Below, piece after piece: positions 1-9,940 of a stretch of DNA of 33,204 bases (position 1 is its first letter; the number at the start of each line of letters is the position of its first letter). Source of the DNA: Methyloceanibacter sp. (GTDB taxonomy: Bacteria > Pseudomonadota > Alphaproteobacteria > Rhizobiales > Methyloligellaceae); the NCBI GenBank assembly GCA_022865725.1, contig JALHTP010000024.1:1-33204 (forward strand), given 5' to 3'. The position numbers and the translations under genes are program-made. The notes beneath the pieces were generated by a model. That model saw only the letters and a program-made list of their open reading frames with translations. It was not told where the DNA came from and ran no database searches.

Positions 1-582
1 GAGACGGGAGAGACGGTGATCGCGCGGGCGAACCACCGGATCACCTACCCCTCGCGCATCCAGCTCATCGCCGCGATGAACCCCTGCCGCTGCGGCCGCG
101 CGGGAGAGCCCGGCTATGCCTGCCGCCAGGGGAGAGCCTGCGCCGAACGCTATCAGGCACGCATCTCAGGCCCCATGCTCGACCGCATCGACCTCCAGAT
201 CGAGGTGCCCGCTGTCTCCGCCGCCGATCTCGTACTGCCGCAAGCTTCGGAAGGAAGCGCTGAGGTACGGGCGCGCGTCACCCTCGCGCGCCGCATCCAG
301 ACCGAGCGCTACGCCGCGCTCGGCCTCGCGCGCATCCGCACCAACGCCGAATGCGACGGGGCGATGCTGGAGGAGATCGCGGCGCCGGAGCCCTCGGGCC
401 TCACGCTTCTGCGCGATGCCGCCGACGCGCTTTTCCTCAGCGCACGCGGCTATCACCGCACGCTCCGCGTAGCGCGCACGCTGGCCGATCTCGACGGCGA
501 GGGACGCGTCGCCCGCATCCATATCGCCGAGGCCTTGAGCTATCGCGGGGAGACGCTCCGCCGCGCTCAGGTCGCGGCCTAG
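1..582 (+). CDS. comM: ComM/YifB-family Mg-chelatase-like ATPase, C-terminal part (5' end outside window)
   Basis: The reading frame is open from base 1 to the stop at 582, so only the last 193 residues are present; the family is usually about 500 aa. Visible family features are the MNPCRCG segment near the start of the fragment, the SGPMLDRIDLQIEVP stretch of the AAA+ core, and the C-terminal RGYHRTLRVARTLADL helix typical of the Mg_chelatase_C domain. ComM in naturally competent bacteria is a hexameric helicase that promotes branch migration of incoming DNA during transformation; many non-competent bacteria carry it too, so a role in DNA uptake here is inference. The ATP-binding Walker A part lies upstream of the window. 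Nothing downstream within 150 bases suggests an operon partner. Confidence 0.93.
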   Translation, partial: ETGETVIARANHRITYPSRIQLIAAMNPCRCGRAGEPGYACRQGRACAERYQARISGPMLDRIDLQIEVPAVSAADLVLPQASEGSAEVRARVTLARRIQTERYAALGLARIRTNAECDGAMLEEIAAPEPSGLTLLRDAADALFLSARGYHRTLRVARTLADLDGEGRVARIHIAEALSYRGETLRRAQVAA

Positions 583-735
583 CCAGGGTTCTTCCACTAA
601 GCTTATGAATATATTGTATTTTCTCATCTCGCTCACCGGCACGATGGGTCGTCGCAAGCCTTTCTCAAACATTCTCTGCTTGATTGGGGGGAGGGAAGCT
701 GCCGGCAACGACCGGCTTCAAGCGAGCGGCGTCAG

Positions 736-3126
<2,391 letters not shown>

Positions 3127-3304
3127 AGCCGGCCGAACAGCGCCCGGAGATTGTGCGCTTTCCCCAGACTGTCACATAGAGTTCGAATTGGTTTGCTAAC
3201 CGGCCAGTGTTGTGGCCGAATCGGGGTGAACGCGGGTTGGGGGTTGCATCAGTCGCCCGCGGAGTCCCCGGGCCACACACGCCCAACTCTCAATTGGGCC
3301 GATC

Positions 3305-4300
3305 ATGCCGATGAAGCTAAATTCGGGACGCTTTGCGGGCAGATTTCGCGGTGGGGCCATATTTCCAGGATTGATGTTCAAGCCGGGCCAGGGTGGCGGG
3401 CTGCCCTTCATGGGCCGCCGCCGCTTCCCCGTGGGAGCCTTCGGCCGGCGCTTCCAGCCTGCCAAAATCTATGGCCGGTTCGGCTCGCTCGAGGTGCGGC
3501 TCGCCCGCAAGAAAAGCGAGATCCGCCGCGCCCAGCGCCTCCGCTACAAAGTGTTCTACGAAGAGATGTCCGCCATCCCCAGCGCGCTGGCCATGCTGTC
3601 GCGGCGCGACGAGGACGAATTCGACCCAATCCTCGACCATCTCCTGGTGATGGACCGCGGCGACGCCAATGACGGGCGCCGCTGGGGCCCCTCCAAGGTC
3701 GTCGGCACCTATCGCATGCTGCGTCAGGAGGTGGCCGATCGCAATGACGGCTTCTACACCCAAGGCGAATACGACATCGCGCCGCTGATCCGGGCGAAGC
3801 CGGGCTGCAAGTTCATGGAGCTTGGCCGCTCTTGCGTGCTGAAGCCTTATCGCAACAAGCGGACGCTCGAGCTGCTCTGGCAGGGCGTGTGGTCCTATGT
3901 GCGCGAGCATAACGCCGACGTCATGATCGGCTGCGCGAGCTTCGAGGGCACCGATCCCGCGGCCCATGCCGAGGCCTTGAGCTTCCTCTACCACACCGCA
4001 CTCGCGCCGGAGGATTGGCGGGTCAGGGCGCATGAGCATCTCCGCGTCGACATGAACATGATGCCGCGCGAGGCGCTCAACACCCGCGCGGCGCTCAAGG
4101 CGCTGCCGCCCCTCATCAAGGGCTACCTGCGGGTCGGAGCCTTTGTCGGCGATGGCGCCGTGGTCGACCACCAGTTCGGCACGACCGACGTGTTCGTCAT
4201 CATGCCGGTCAAGGCGATCAACACGCGCTATTTCGCTCATTTCGGCGCTCCTGACGAGTTCGCCTCGCCCGTGGCCGCGGAATTCGGGCCGCTGAACTAG
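3305..4300 (+). CDS. olsB: OlsB-like GNAT-fold N-acyltransferase
   Basis: Resembles the OlsB family, which transfers a 3-hydroxyacyl chain from acyl-ACP to the alpha-amino group of ornithine, the first step of ornithine lipid synthesis at the inner membrane. Recognisable blocks are the N-terminal AQRLRYKVFYEEM, the acyl-ACP binding-type segment KFMELGRSCVLKPYRNK, and the C-terminal LPPLIKGYLRVGAFVGDGAV followed by DHQFGTTDVFVIMPV. OlsB proteins are usually 270-300 aa; this one is 331 aa from the ATG at 3305, and the first 50 residues are glycine- and arginine-rich and not typical, so a later start (ATG 3374 or ATG 3410) is possible. No strong ribosome site marks any of them. The partner OlsA acyltransferase is not in the window, so the exact product is inferred from the family only. 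An alternative annotation is hemolysin-like GNAT protein. Confidence 0.8.
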   Translation: MPMKLNSGRFAGRFRGGAIFPGLMFKPGQGGGLPFMGRRRFPVGAFGRRFQPAKIYGRFGSLEVRLARKKSEIRRAQRLRYKVFYEEMSAIPSALAMLSRRDEDEFDPILDHLLVMDRGDANDGRRWGPSKVVGTYRMLRQEVADRNDGFYTQGEYDIAPLIRAKPGCKFMELGRSCVLKPYRNKRTLELLWQGVWSYVREHNADVMIGCASFEGTDPAAHAEALSFLYHTALAPEDWRVRAHEHLRVDMNMMPREALNTRAALKALPPLIKGYLRVGAFVGDGAVVDHQFGTTDVFVIMPVKAINTRYFAHFGAPDEFASPVAAEFGPLN

Positions 4301-4322
4301 CAACCAGAAGCCCGCATCCGGT

Positions 4323-4351
4323 TTGACGTAGCCGAGGGGCGCTCCTAAATT
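4323..4351 (+). promoter_or_regulatory. Sigma70-like promoter of hrcA
   Basis: TTGACG (4323-4328), a 17-base spacer and TAAATT (4346-4351) give a near-consensus housekeeping promoter. The expected transcription start is about 4358, only four bases before the hrcA ATG at 4362, so the transcript would be leaderless or nearly so. No CIRCE inverted repeat (TTAGCACTC-N9-GAGTGCTAA) was seen here. Confidence 0.6.
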
Positions 4352-4361
4352 CGCCCCCACC

Positions 4362-5456
4362 ATGCGTCATGCCGACCCCAATGAAGCGCGCGCGGCGGCG
4401 GAAGCCGCCGTCGGCCTCCGCCAGCTTAACGAACGCTCGCGCGAGGTCTTCAAGCGCATCGTCGAGACCTACCTCGCCACCGGCGAGCCGGTCGGCTCGC
4501 GCAATCTAAGCCGCGCTCTGCCGATGACGCTGTCGCCCGCCTCGGTGCGCAACGTCATGTCGGACCTGGAAAGCCTCGGCCTGATCTATGCCCCGCATAC
4601 GAGCGCGGGCCGGCTGCCCACGCATACCGGCTTGCGCCTTTTCATCGACGGACTGCTGGAGGTCGGCGATATCAGCGGAGACGAGCGGAGCCAGATCGAG
4701 AGCCGCATGGCCGGAAGCGGCCGGCGCCGTGCGATCGAGGAGTTGCTCGGCGAGGCCGGCGAGATGCTGTCCGGTCTGTCGGGCTGCGCGGGCATCGTGC
4801 TGGTGGAGAAGCAGAGCAAGACGCTGAAGCAGGTCGAGTTCGTCAATCTTGGGCCGGGGCGGGCGCTTGCCGTGCTGGTCGGCGAGGACGGCGACGTCGA
4901 GAACCGCATCATCACCTTGCCTGAGGGGCTGCCGCTTTCCTCGCTGCAGGAAGCCTCGAACTACCTCAATGCCCGCATCGGCGGTCGCACTTTGACGGAG
5001 GCGCGTACCCGCATCGAGACGGAAATCGATGAGCGGCGCGCCCAGCTCGATGCGCTGACCGCCCGCGTCGTCACCGAAGGTCTCGCCACCTGGTCGGGGG
5101 ACGGCGACGACCGCAAGAGCCTCATCGTCTGCGGGCGATCGCATCTCCTCGAAGACGTGCGCGCCATGGAGGATCTCGAGCGGGTCCGGCTTCTGTTCGA
5201 GGATCTCGACACCAAGACCGACCTGATCCAGCTGCTCGGGCTGGCCGAGCGCGCCGACGGGGTGCGTATCTTCATCGGCTCGGAGAACAAGCTTTTCTCG
5301 CTGTCCGGCTCGGCCTTGATCGTCTCGCCGTTCGAGGATACCGAGCAGAAAATCGTTGGCGTGCTTGGGGTCATCGGCCCGACCCGCCTCAATTACGCGC
5401 GCATCATCCCCATGGTGGATTACACGGCAAGACTGCTGGGGCGGCTCGTCCCTTGA
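4362..5456 (+). CDS. hrcA: Heat-inducible transcription repressor HrcA
   Basis: A 364-aa HrcA, slightly longer than the usual 340-350 aa. The N-terminal winged helix carries the family signature LNERSREVFKRIVETYLATGEPVGSR (conserved from residue 22 on; only its spacing is noted here), followed by SPASVRNVMSDLESLGL and the GRLPTHTGLRLFID block. The C-terminal part has the conserved QKIVGVLGVIGPTRLNYARI segment. In many bacteria HrcA binds CIRCE elements to repress groESL, and its activity depends on GroEL. It sits 66 bases ahead of grpE on the same strand, the common hrcA-grpE arrangement. The ATG at 4362 is the first usable in-frame start and lies right at the predicted transcript end, with no room for a Shine-Dalgarno. 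No CIRCE was seen in this window, so its targets, probably groESL, lie elsewhere. Confidence 0.96.
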   Translation: MRHADPNEARAAAEAAVGLRQLNERSREVFKRIVETYLATGEPVGSRNLSRALPMTLSPASVRNVMSDLESLGLIYAPHTSAGRLPTHTGLRLFIDGLLEVGDISGDERSQIESRMAGSGRRRAIEELLGEAGEMLSGLSGCAGIVLVEKQSKTLKQVEFVNLGPGRALAVLVGEDGDVENRIITLPEGLPLSSLQEASNYLNARIGGRTLTEARTRIETEIDERRAQLDALTARVVTEGLATWSGDGDDRKSLIVCGRSHLLEDVRAMEDLERVRLLFEDLDTKTDLIQLLGLAERADGVRIFIGSENKLFSLSGSALIVSPFEDTEQKIVGVLGVIGPTRLNYARIIPMVDYTARLLGRLVP

Positions 5457-5522
5457 TTTTTATCGCCTAACGGTCGATACCCCCGGGAACTTCCCGCCTG
5501 CAACACTTCGCCGAGGCTTCCC

Positions 5523-6200
5523 ATGCCCGACGACAAGACCGATCCCGCTGAGCCGAACGAGGATCAGGCCAAACCTGCCGATTCTCTGAAAGCCGAGGCG
5601 CAAAGCGTAGACGCCGACCCAGGCCGCAAGCTTGGCGCCGATCTCGACGCTTTGCTGGTCGAGAACGCCGAGATGCGCGACCGGCTGCTGAGAACCATGG
5701 CCGACATGGAGAATCTGCGGCGCCGCACGGAGCGGGAAAAGACCGACACGGCACGTTACGCCATCTCCAATTTCGCCCGCGACGTGCTGACGGTCGGCGA
5801 CAATCTCAAGCGCACGGTCGATCACGTCCCGGCCGACGCCGCGGCGCAGGATCCCGCGCTGAAGAGCTTCCTCGAAGGGGTCGAGCTGACCGAGCGCGAG
5901 CTGCTCAACGTGCTCGAGCGCCACGGCGTCACGCGTATCGAGCCGCTCGGGGCACGCTTCGACCCGAACTGCCATCAGGCCATGTATGAGGTGCCGAACC
6001 CGGACGTGCCGGAAGGCACCGTGGTCGACGTGATGCAGGCAGGCTATGTGATCGGCGATCGGTGTCTCAGGCCTGCGCTCGTCGCTATCGCCAAAGGCGG
6101 GGCGAAGCCGGCAAAGCCGCAAGCCGGCGACGGCAATGGGGCCGCGCCGCGCAAAGCCGCCAATGACGATTTCCCCGATGGCGAGCAGCCCGGCGACTGA
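5523..6200 (+). CDS. grpE: Nucleotide exchange factor GrpE
   Basis: A 225-aa GrpE with an acidic, low-complexity N-terminus, the long dimerising helix (about residues 45-95, including ADMENLRRRTEREK), the central FARDVLTVGDNLKR block, and the C-terminal beta domain with HQAMYEVPNPDVPEGTV and QAGYVIGDRCLRPALV. GrpE drives ADP/ATP exchange on DnaK in the cytoplasm. The start has a GAGG ribosome site at 5513-5516, six bases upstream. It follows hrcA by 66 bases and is probably co-transcribed with it. The gene ends only seven bases before the stop of the convergent alkB, leaving no room for a separate terminator. The tail after residue 190 is extended and basic/acidic, as in other alphaproteobacterial GrpE. 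Confidence 0.96.
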   Translation: MPDDKTDPAEPNEDQAKPADSLKAEAQSVDADPGRKLGADLDALLVENAEMRDRLLRTMADMENLRRRTEREKTDTARYAISNFARDVLTVGDNLKRTVDHVPADAAAQDPALKSFLEGVELTERELLNVLERHGVTRIEPLGARFDPNCHQAMYEVPNPDVPEGTVVDVMQAGYVIGDRCLRPALVAIAKGGAKPAKPQAGDGNGAAPRKAANDDFPDGEQPGD

Positions 6201-6207
6201 GGCCGCT

Positions 6208-6855
6208 TCAGTTCGGCGTTGTGACCCGCCGCAAAGTGAGATTGAAGCGGCCGCCTTCGGCAAGGAGATCCGACGTCCCGCCGAGGATGCGGTCGATGCC
6301 GTGATAAGCCAGCCGGTCCTCGCCGCCCAGCACCACCACGTCGCCCGATTTGAGCTCGATCTTCTTGGTCGGGTCCTGGCGCGATCTCCCGCCCACGCGG
6401 AACACTCCCGTATCGCCAAGCGACACCGAGAGCACGGGAGCGGAGAAATCCTCCTCGTCCTTGTCCTGATGCAGCCCCATCTTGGCGTCGCCCGCGTAGT
6501 AATTGACGAGGCAGGCTTGCGGAGGAAAGGGGTATCCGGCCACCGCGCCCCAGACATCGAGCAGCATTGGCGGGATCGGCGGCCAGGGCTTCCCCGTCTC
6601 CGGATGGGTGGCCTGATAGCGATAGCCGCGCTCCTTGTCGGTCACCCAGCCGAGCGGCCCGCAATTCGTCATGCGCACCGACAGCGGATTGCCTGAGCGC
6701 GGCATCGTCGGCGTGAACAGCGGCGCTTGCGCAACGACGCGCCTCAGGGCAGCCAAAAGGGCCATCTGCGCCGCCCGATCGAGCGCTTGCGGAAAATAAT
6801 TCATGCCACCTTTGTTCCACCTCAAGGCTGGCTTAGGCTCTGCCATATAGCGCAT
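6208..6855 (-). CDS. alkB: AlkB-type 2-oxoglutarate/Fe(II) dioxygenase (DNA demethylase)
   Basis: Repairs 1-methyladenine and 3-methylcytosine in DNA by oxidative demethylation. The double-stranded beta-helix core is clear: NYYAGDAKMGLHQDKDE with the HxD iron ligands, VSLGDTGVF, SGDVVVLGGEDRLAYHGI with the distal histidine, and FNLTLRRV with the 2-oxoglutarate arginine. From the ATG at 6855 it is 215 aa, matching the 216 aa of the E. coli enzyme. The frame is open further upstream to 6930, but that extension is proline-rich and would overlap the divergent methyltransferase; the ATG at 6846 is also possible. It is inserted, on the opposite strand, between grpE and dnaK. No ada gene accompanies it, so whether it is induced by alkylation cannot be judged. 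Confidence 0.92.
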   Translation of the reverse strand: MRYMAEPKPALRWNKGGMNYFPQALDRAAQMALLAALRRVVAQAPLFTPTMPRSGNPLSVRMTNCGPLGWVTDKERGYRYQATHPETGKPWPPIPPMLLDVWGAVAGYPFPPQACLVNYYAGDAKMGLHQDKDEEDFSAPVLSVSLGDTGVFRVGGRSRQDPTKKIELKSGDVVVLGGEDRLAYHGIDRILGGTSDLLAEGGRFNLTLRRVTTPN

Positions 6856-6881
6856 CAGCGGCGGATAAGGAGATGGAGCCG

Positions 6882-7715
6882 GTGGCGGCAAAGGCGCAGA
6901 AATTGAATCCCGACGGTTATGTGCATGCAAGGGACGTGGAGGAGTATCAGCGCCTGCGCGATCAGGCGTCGATGTGGCAGCATGCGACCGAGGCGGTGCT
7001 CGACCGCGTCGGTCTCAAGGCCGGCATGAGCTGCCTCGACGTGGGCGCGGGCCCAGGCGCGGTGATGCGGCTGATGGCCGATCGCGTCGGCGCAAGCGGC
7101 CGCGTCACCGGCATCGAAATCGATGGCAAGCTCGGGGCCCAGGCGCTGGCCGATCTTCGCGCGCAAGGCGGCGCCACGTTCGCCATGATCGAGGCCAATG
7201 TGCTCGAGCTCGACACCGTGCCAGGCGCCCCCTTCGACCTCACCTTCTGCCGCCTCTTCCTCATGCATATGCAAGAGCCCGTGGCGGCGCTGGAGAAGAT
7301 GTTTCTCTGGACCAGACCGGGCGGCACCGTGGTGGCGCAGGAATTCGATTTCGGCGCCATCGCGGTCGAGCCGACATGCCCCGCCATGGCCGAGTTCAAT
7401 CGCCTGTTCGAGGGCGTGTTCCGGGGTCACGGCCGCAATTTGCGGGCAGGGCGGCAATTGCCCGCTCAGTTCGAGGCGGCAGGTCTCGGCCTCCCCGACG
7501 GCACTTTGGCCGAGGCGAAGTACCTGCCGCTCAAGGAGATGGCGCCAATGTTGATCGGCGTTTACCAAGGGCTGTTCGGGGCAGCCGCCGAGCTTGGCAT
7601 CGCGGATGCGACACGCGCGGAAGGCTTCAAGGCCGACATGGCCGAGGCCGCCGCGGATGGGCGCTATTACTGCCTCACGCCCATTCTCATCGCCGCCTGG
7701 AAGCGCGTGGCGTGA
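6882..7715 (+). CDS. Class I SAM-dependent methyltransferase
   Basis: A 277-aa protein with the Rossmann methyltransferase motif I CLDVGAGPGAVMRLMADRVG (about residues 48-67), an acidic end of strand beta-2 in GRVTGIEID, and motif III/IV around FDLTFCRLFLMHMQEP and WTRPGGTVVAQEFDF, which resembles the UbiE/Coq5 group (Methyltransf_11/25). The substrate cannot be told. I prefer the GTG at 6882 because AAGGAG at 6867-6872 is then nine bases away; an in-frame ATG at 6873 would touch the ribosome site. It is divergent from alkB with only about 26 bases between the starts, so its promoter probably lies inside alkB. A small-molecule or lipid methyltransferase is as likely as a DNA or RNA enzyme. 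Confidence 0.82.
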   Translation: MAAKAQKLNPDGYVHARDVEEYQRLRDQASMWQHATEAVLDRVGLKAGMSCLDVGAGPGAVMRLMADRVGASGRVTGIEIDGKLGAQALADLRAQGGATFAMIEANVLELDTVPGAPFDLTFCRLFLMHMQEPVAALEKMFLWTRPGGTVVAQEFDFGAIAVEPTCPAMAEFNRLFEGVFRGHGRNLRAGRQLPAQFEAAGLGLPDGTLAEAKYLPLKEMAPMLIGVYQGLFGAAAELGIADATRAEGFKADMAEAAADGRYYCLTPILIAAWKRVA

Positions 7716-7753
7716 CATCTCTGTCACGAGCGCCCTCACCGGCCCTGCTTCTC

Positions 7754-7782
7754 CTTGCGGGCCATAGGGTTGCCTCCTATAT
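7754..7782 (+). promoter_or_regulatory. RpoH (sigma32)-type heat-shock promoter of dnaK
   Basis: CTTG at 7754-7757, an 18-base spacer and CCTATAT at 7776-7782 match the alphaproteobacterial sigma32 consensus CTTG-N17/18-CYTATnT closely. The expected start is about 7790, leaving a leader of about 120 bases before dnaK. No CIRCE repeat was seen in the leader, so heat control here should be by RpoH rather than HrcA. Confidence 0.75.
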
Positions 7783-7908
7783 AACCGCGGAACCCCGCCG
7801 GATGAGTCGGCGGGCGCGCCGAATGTTGGGGACCGACGCCACGCCTAGCGCTGCAATGCCGGGTGCCTCTCAAGGGCCCGGACGGTCTGCCAGAAAGAGA
7901 GGTCTGTA

Positions 7909-9831
7909 ATGGCGAAAGTGATCGGTATCGATCTCGGCACTACCAATTCCTGCGTCGCAGTGATGGAGGGGAAGACTCCCAAGGTCATCGAGAATGCCGA
8001 GGGCATGCGCACCACGCCCTCGATGGTCGCCTTCACCGACGACGGTGAAATTATCGTCGGACTCCCAGCCAAGCGACAAGCCGTAACGAATCCCGAGAAT
8101 ACGTTCTTCGCCATCAAGCGCCTGATCGGACGCCGCTACGACGATCCGATGGTCGAGAAGGACAAGAAGCTCGTCCCCTATAAGATCGTCAAAGCCGCCA
8201 ACGGCGACGCCTGGGTCGAGTCGCACGGCAAGCAATATTCGCCGTCGCAGATCTCCGCCTTCATCCTGCAAAAAATGAAGGAGACCGCCGAAGCCTATCT
8301 CGGCCAGAAGGTCGACCAGGCGGTCATCACCGTCCCGGCTTATTTCAACGACGCCCAGCGCCAAGCCACCAAGGACGCCGGCAAGGTCGCCGGCCTCGAA
8401 GTGTTGCGCATCATCAACGAGCCGACCGCGGCCGCTCTGGCCTACGGGCTGGAGAAGAAGGAAGGCAAGACCATCGCCGTCTATGATTTGGGCGGCGGCA
8501 CCTTCGACATCTCGACCCTCGAGATCGGCGACGGCGTGTTCGAGGTGAAGTCGACCAACGGCGACACGTTCCTGGGCGGCGAAGATTTCGACATGCGCAT
8601 CGTCGATTACCTCGCCAACGAATTCAAGAAGGAGTCCGGCATCGATCTGCGCGGCGACAAGCTCGCGCTGCAGCGCCTGAAAGAGGCGGCGGAGAAAGCC
8701 AAGATCGAGCTCTCCTCGACGACGCAGACCGAGATCAACCTGCCGTTCATCACGGCGGACAAGTCCGGGCCGAAGCATCTGACCATGAAGCTCACCCGCG
8801 CCAAGCTCGAGAGCCTGGTCGACGATCTCATCCAGAAGACCATCGGCCCTTGCGCCAACGCGCTGAAGGACGCGGGGCTGAAGGCCGCCGAGATCGAGGA
8901 AGTGGTCCTGGTCGGCGGCATGACGCGCATGCCGAAAGTGGTCGAGACGGTGAAGAATTTCTTCGGGCGCGAGCCGCATAAGGGCGTGAACCCCGACGAG
9001 GTGGTGGCCATCGGCGCCGCCATCCAGGCGGGCGTGCTGCAGGGCGACGTCAAGGACGTGCTGCTGCTCGACGTGACCCCGCTCTCGCTCGGCATCGAGA
9101 CCTTGGGCGGGGTGTTCACCCGGCTCATCGACCGCAACACCACCATCCCGACCAAGAAGAGCCAGGTGTTCTCCACCGCGGAGGACAACCAGAACGCCGT
9201 CACCATCCGCGTGTTCCAGGGCGAGCGCGAAATGGCGGCCGACAACAAGATGCTCGGCCAGTTCGATCTGGTCGGCATCCCGCCGGCGCCGCGCGGCGTG
9301 CCGCAGATCGAGGTGACCTTCGACATCGATGCCAACGGCATCGTCAATGTCGCGGCCACCGACAAGGCCACCGGCAAGGAGCAGTCGATCCGCATCCAGG
9401 CGAGCGGAGGCCTGAGCGACGCCGACATCGATCGCATGGTCAAGGAAGCCGAGAGCCACGCCGAGGACGACAAGAAGCGCCGCGAGCTGGTCGAGGTCCG
9501 CAACCAGGCCGAGGCTCTGGTTCACTCGACGGAGCGAATGCTGAAGGATTACGGCGACAAGGTCCCGGCGGGCGACAAGAGCCTGGTGGAGACCGCGGTC
9601 AGCGACCTGAAAACGGCGATCCAGGGTGAGGACAAGGACGCGATCAAGCAGAAGACCGACGCGCTGGCTCAGACCTCGATGAAGCTCGGCGAGGCCATCT
9701 ATCAAGCGAACCAAGGCCAGGGCGGTGCGGCAGGCGGCGGACCGTCGGCGGCCGATGCCGGTCCCGACGACAAAGTGGTCGATGTCGACTTCGAGGAAGT
9801 CAAGGACGACGACAGCAAGAAGTCGGCCTAA
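7909..9831 (+). CDS. dnaK: Molecular chaperone DnaK (Hsp70)
   Basis: A complete 640-aa Hsp70. It starts MAKVIGIDLGTTNSCVAVME with the phosphate-1 loop, has the Hsp70 signatures VYDLGGGTFDIS and VVLVGGMTRMPKVVE in the ATPase domain, the linker DVLLLDVTPLSLG near residue 390, the beta-sandwich substrate domain, a helical lid, and an acidic tail ending in a short glycine/alanine-rich stretch and the EEV-like DFEEVKDDD segment. It works with GrpE and DnaJ in folding and heat-shock regulation (it also controls RpoH stability). GAGG about eight bases upstream supports the ATG. It is separated from hrcA-grpE by alkB and the methyltransferase, and followed by dnaJ 109 bases downstream. Confidence 0.99.
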   Translation: MAKVIGIDLGTTNSCVAVMEGKTPKVIENAEGMRTTPSMVAFTDDGEIIVGLPAKRQAVTNPENTFFAIKRLIGRRYDDPMVEKDKKLVPYKIVKAANGDAWVESHGKQYSPSQISAFILQKMKETAEAYLGQKVDQAVITVPAYFNDAQRQATKDAGKVAGLEVLRIINEPTAAALAYGLEKKEGKTIAVYDLGGGTFDISTLEIGDGVFEVKSTNGDTFLGGEDFDMRIVDYLANEFKKESGIDLRGDKLALQRLKEAAEKAKIELSSTTQTEINLPFITADKSGPKHLTMKLTRAKLESLVDDLIQKTIGPCANALKDAGLKAAEIEEVVLVGGMTRMPKVVETVKNFFGREPHKGVNPDEVVAIGAAIQAGVLQGDVKDVLLLDVTPLSLGIETLGGVFTRLIDRNTTIPTKKSQVFSTAEDNQNAVTIRVFQGEREMAADNKMLGQFDLVGIPPAPRGVPQIEVTFDIDANGIVNVAATDKATGKEQSIRIQASGGLSDADIDRMVKEAESHAEDDKKRRELVEVRNQAEALVHSTERMLKDYGDKVPAGDKSLVETAVSDLKTAIQGEDKDAIKQKTDALAQTSMKLGEAIYQANQGQGGAAGGGPSAADAGPDDKVVDVDFEEVKDDDSKKSA

Positions 9832-9847
9832 GCAGAGTGCATGGCAT

Positions 9848-9922
9848 TGGCGCCGGGCGAGAAGAGCCTGGCGCCAGCGCCCAACACAAGAGGCTTAAGC
9901 GCCGCCAAACTGGACGGCGGTG
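9848..9922 (+). promoter_or_regulatory. Tandem hairpins between dnaK and dnaJ
   Basis: Two strong stems lie in the 109-base gap. The first (9848-9876) pairs TGGCGCC with GGCGCCA and extends through GGGC/GCCT to 11 pairs around a GAGAAGA loop. The second (9900-9922) has seven pairs around a nine-base loop. Neither is followed by a T-run, so they are not ordinary intrinsic terminators. They may set the dnaK:dnaJ ratio by RNA processing or partial attenuation; this is inference. Confidence 0.5.
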
Positions 9923-9940
9923 TAAAGGGCCGGAGGGGCG

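Noticed and set aside
7716..7908. A CIRCE element upstream of dnaK
   Set aside because: I looked for TTAGCACTC-N9-GAGTGCTAA here and before hrcA and saw nothing close; the RpoH promoter explains dnaK control.
7870..9714. Long minus-strand frames opposite dnaK, ligD and cobQ
   Set aside because: They are mirror frames of high-GC genes with no domain content; the plus- or minus-strand genes named above fully explain the sequence.
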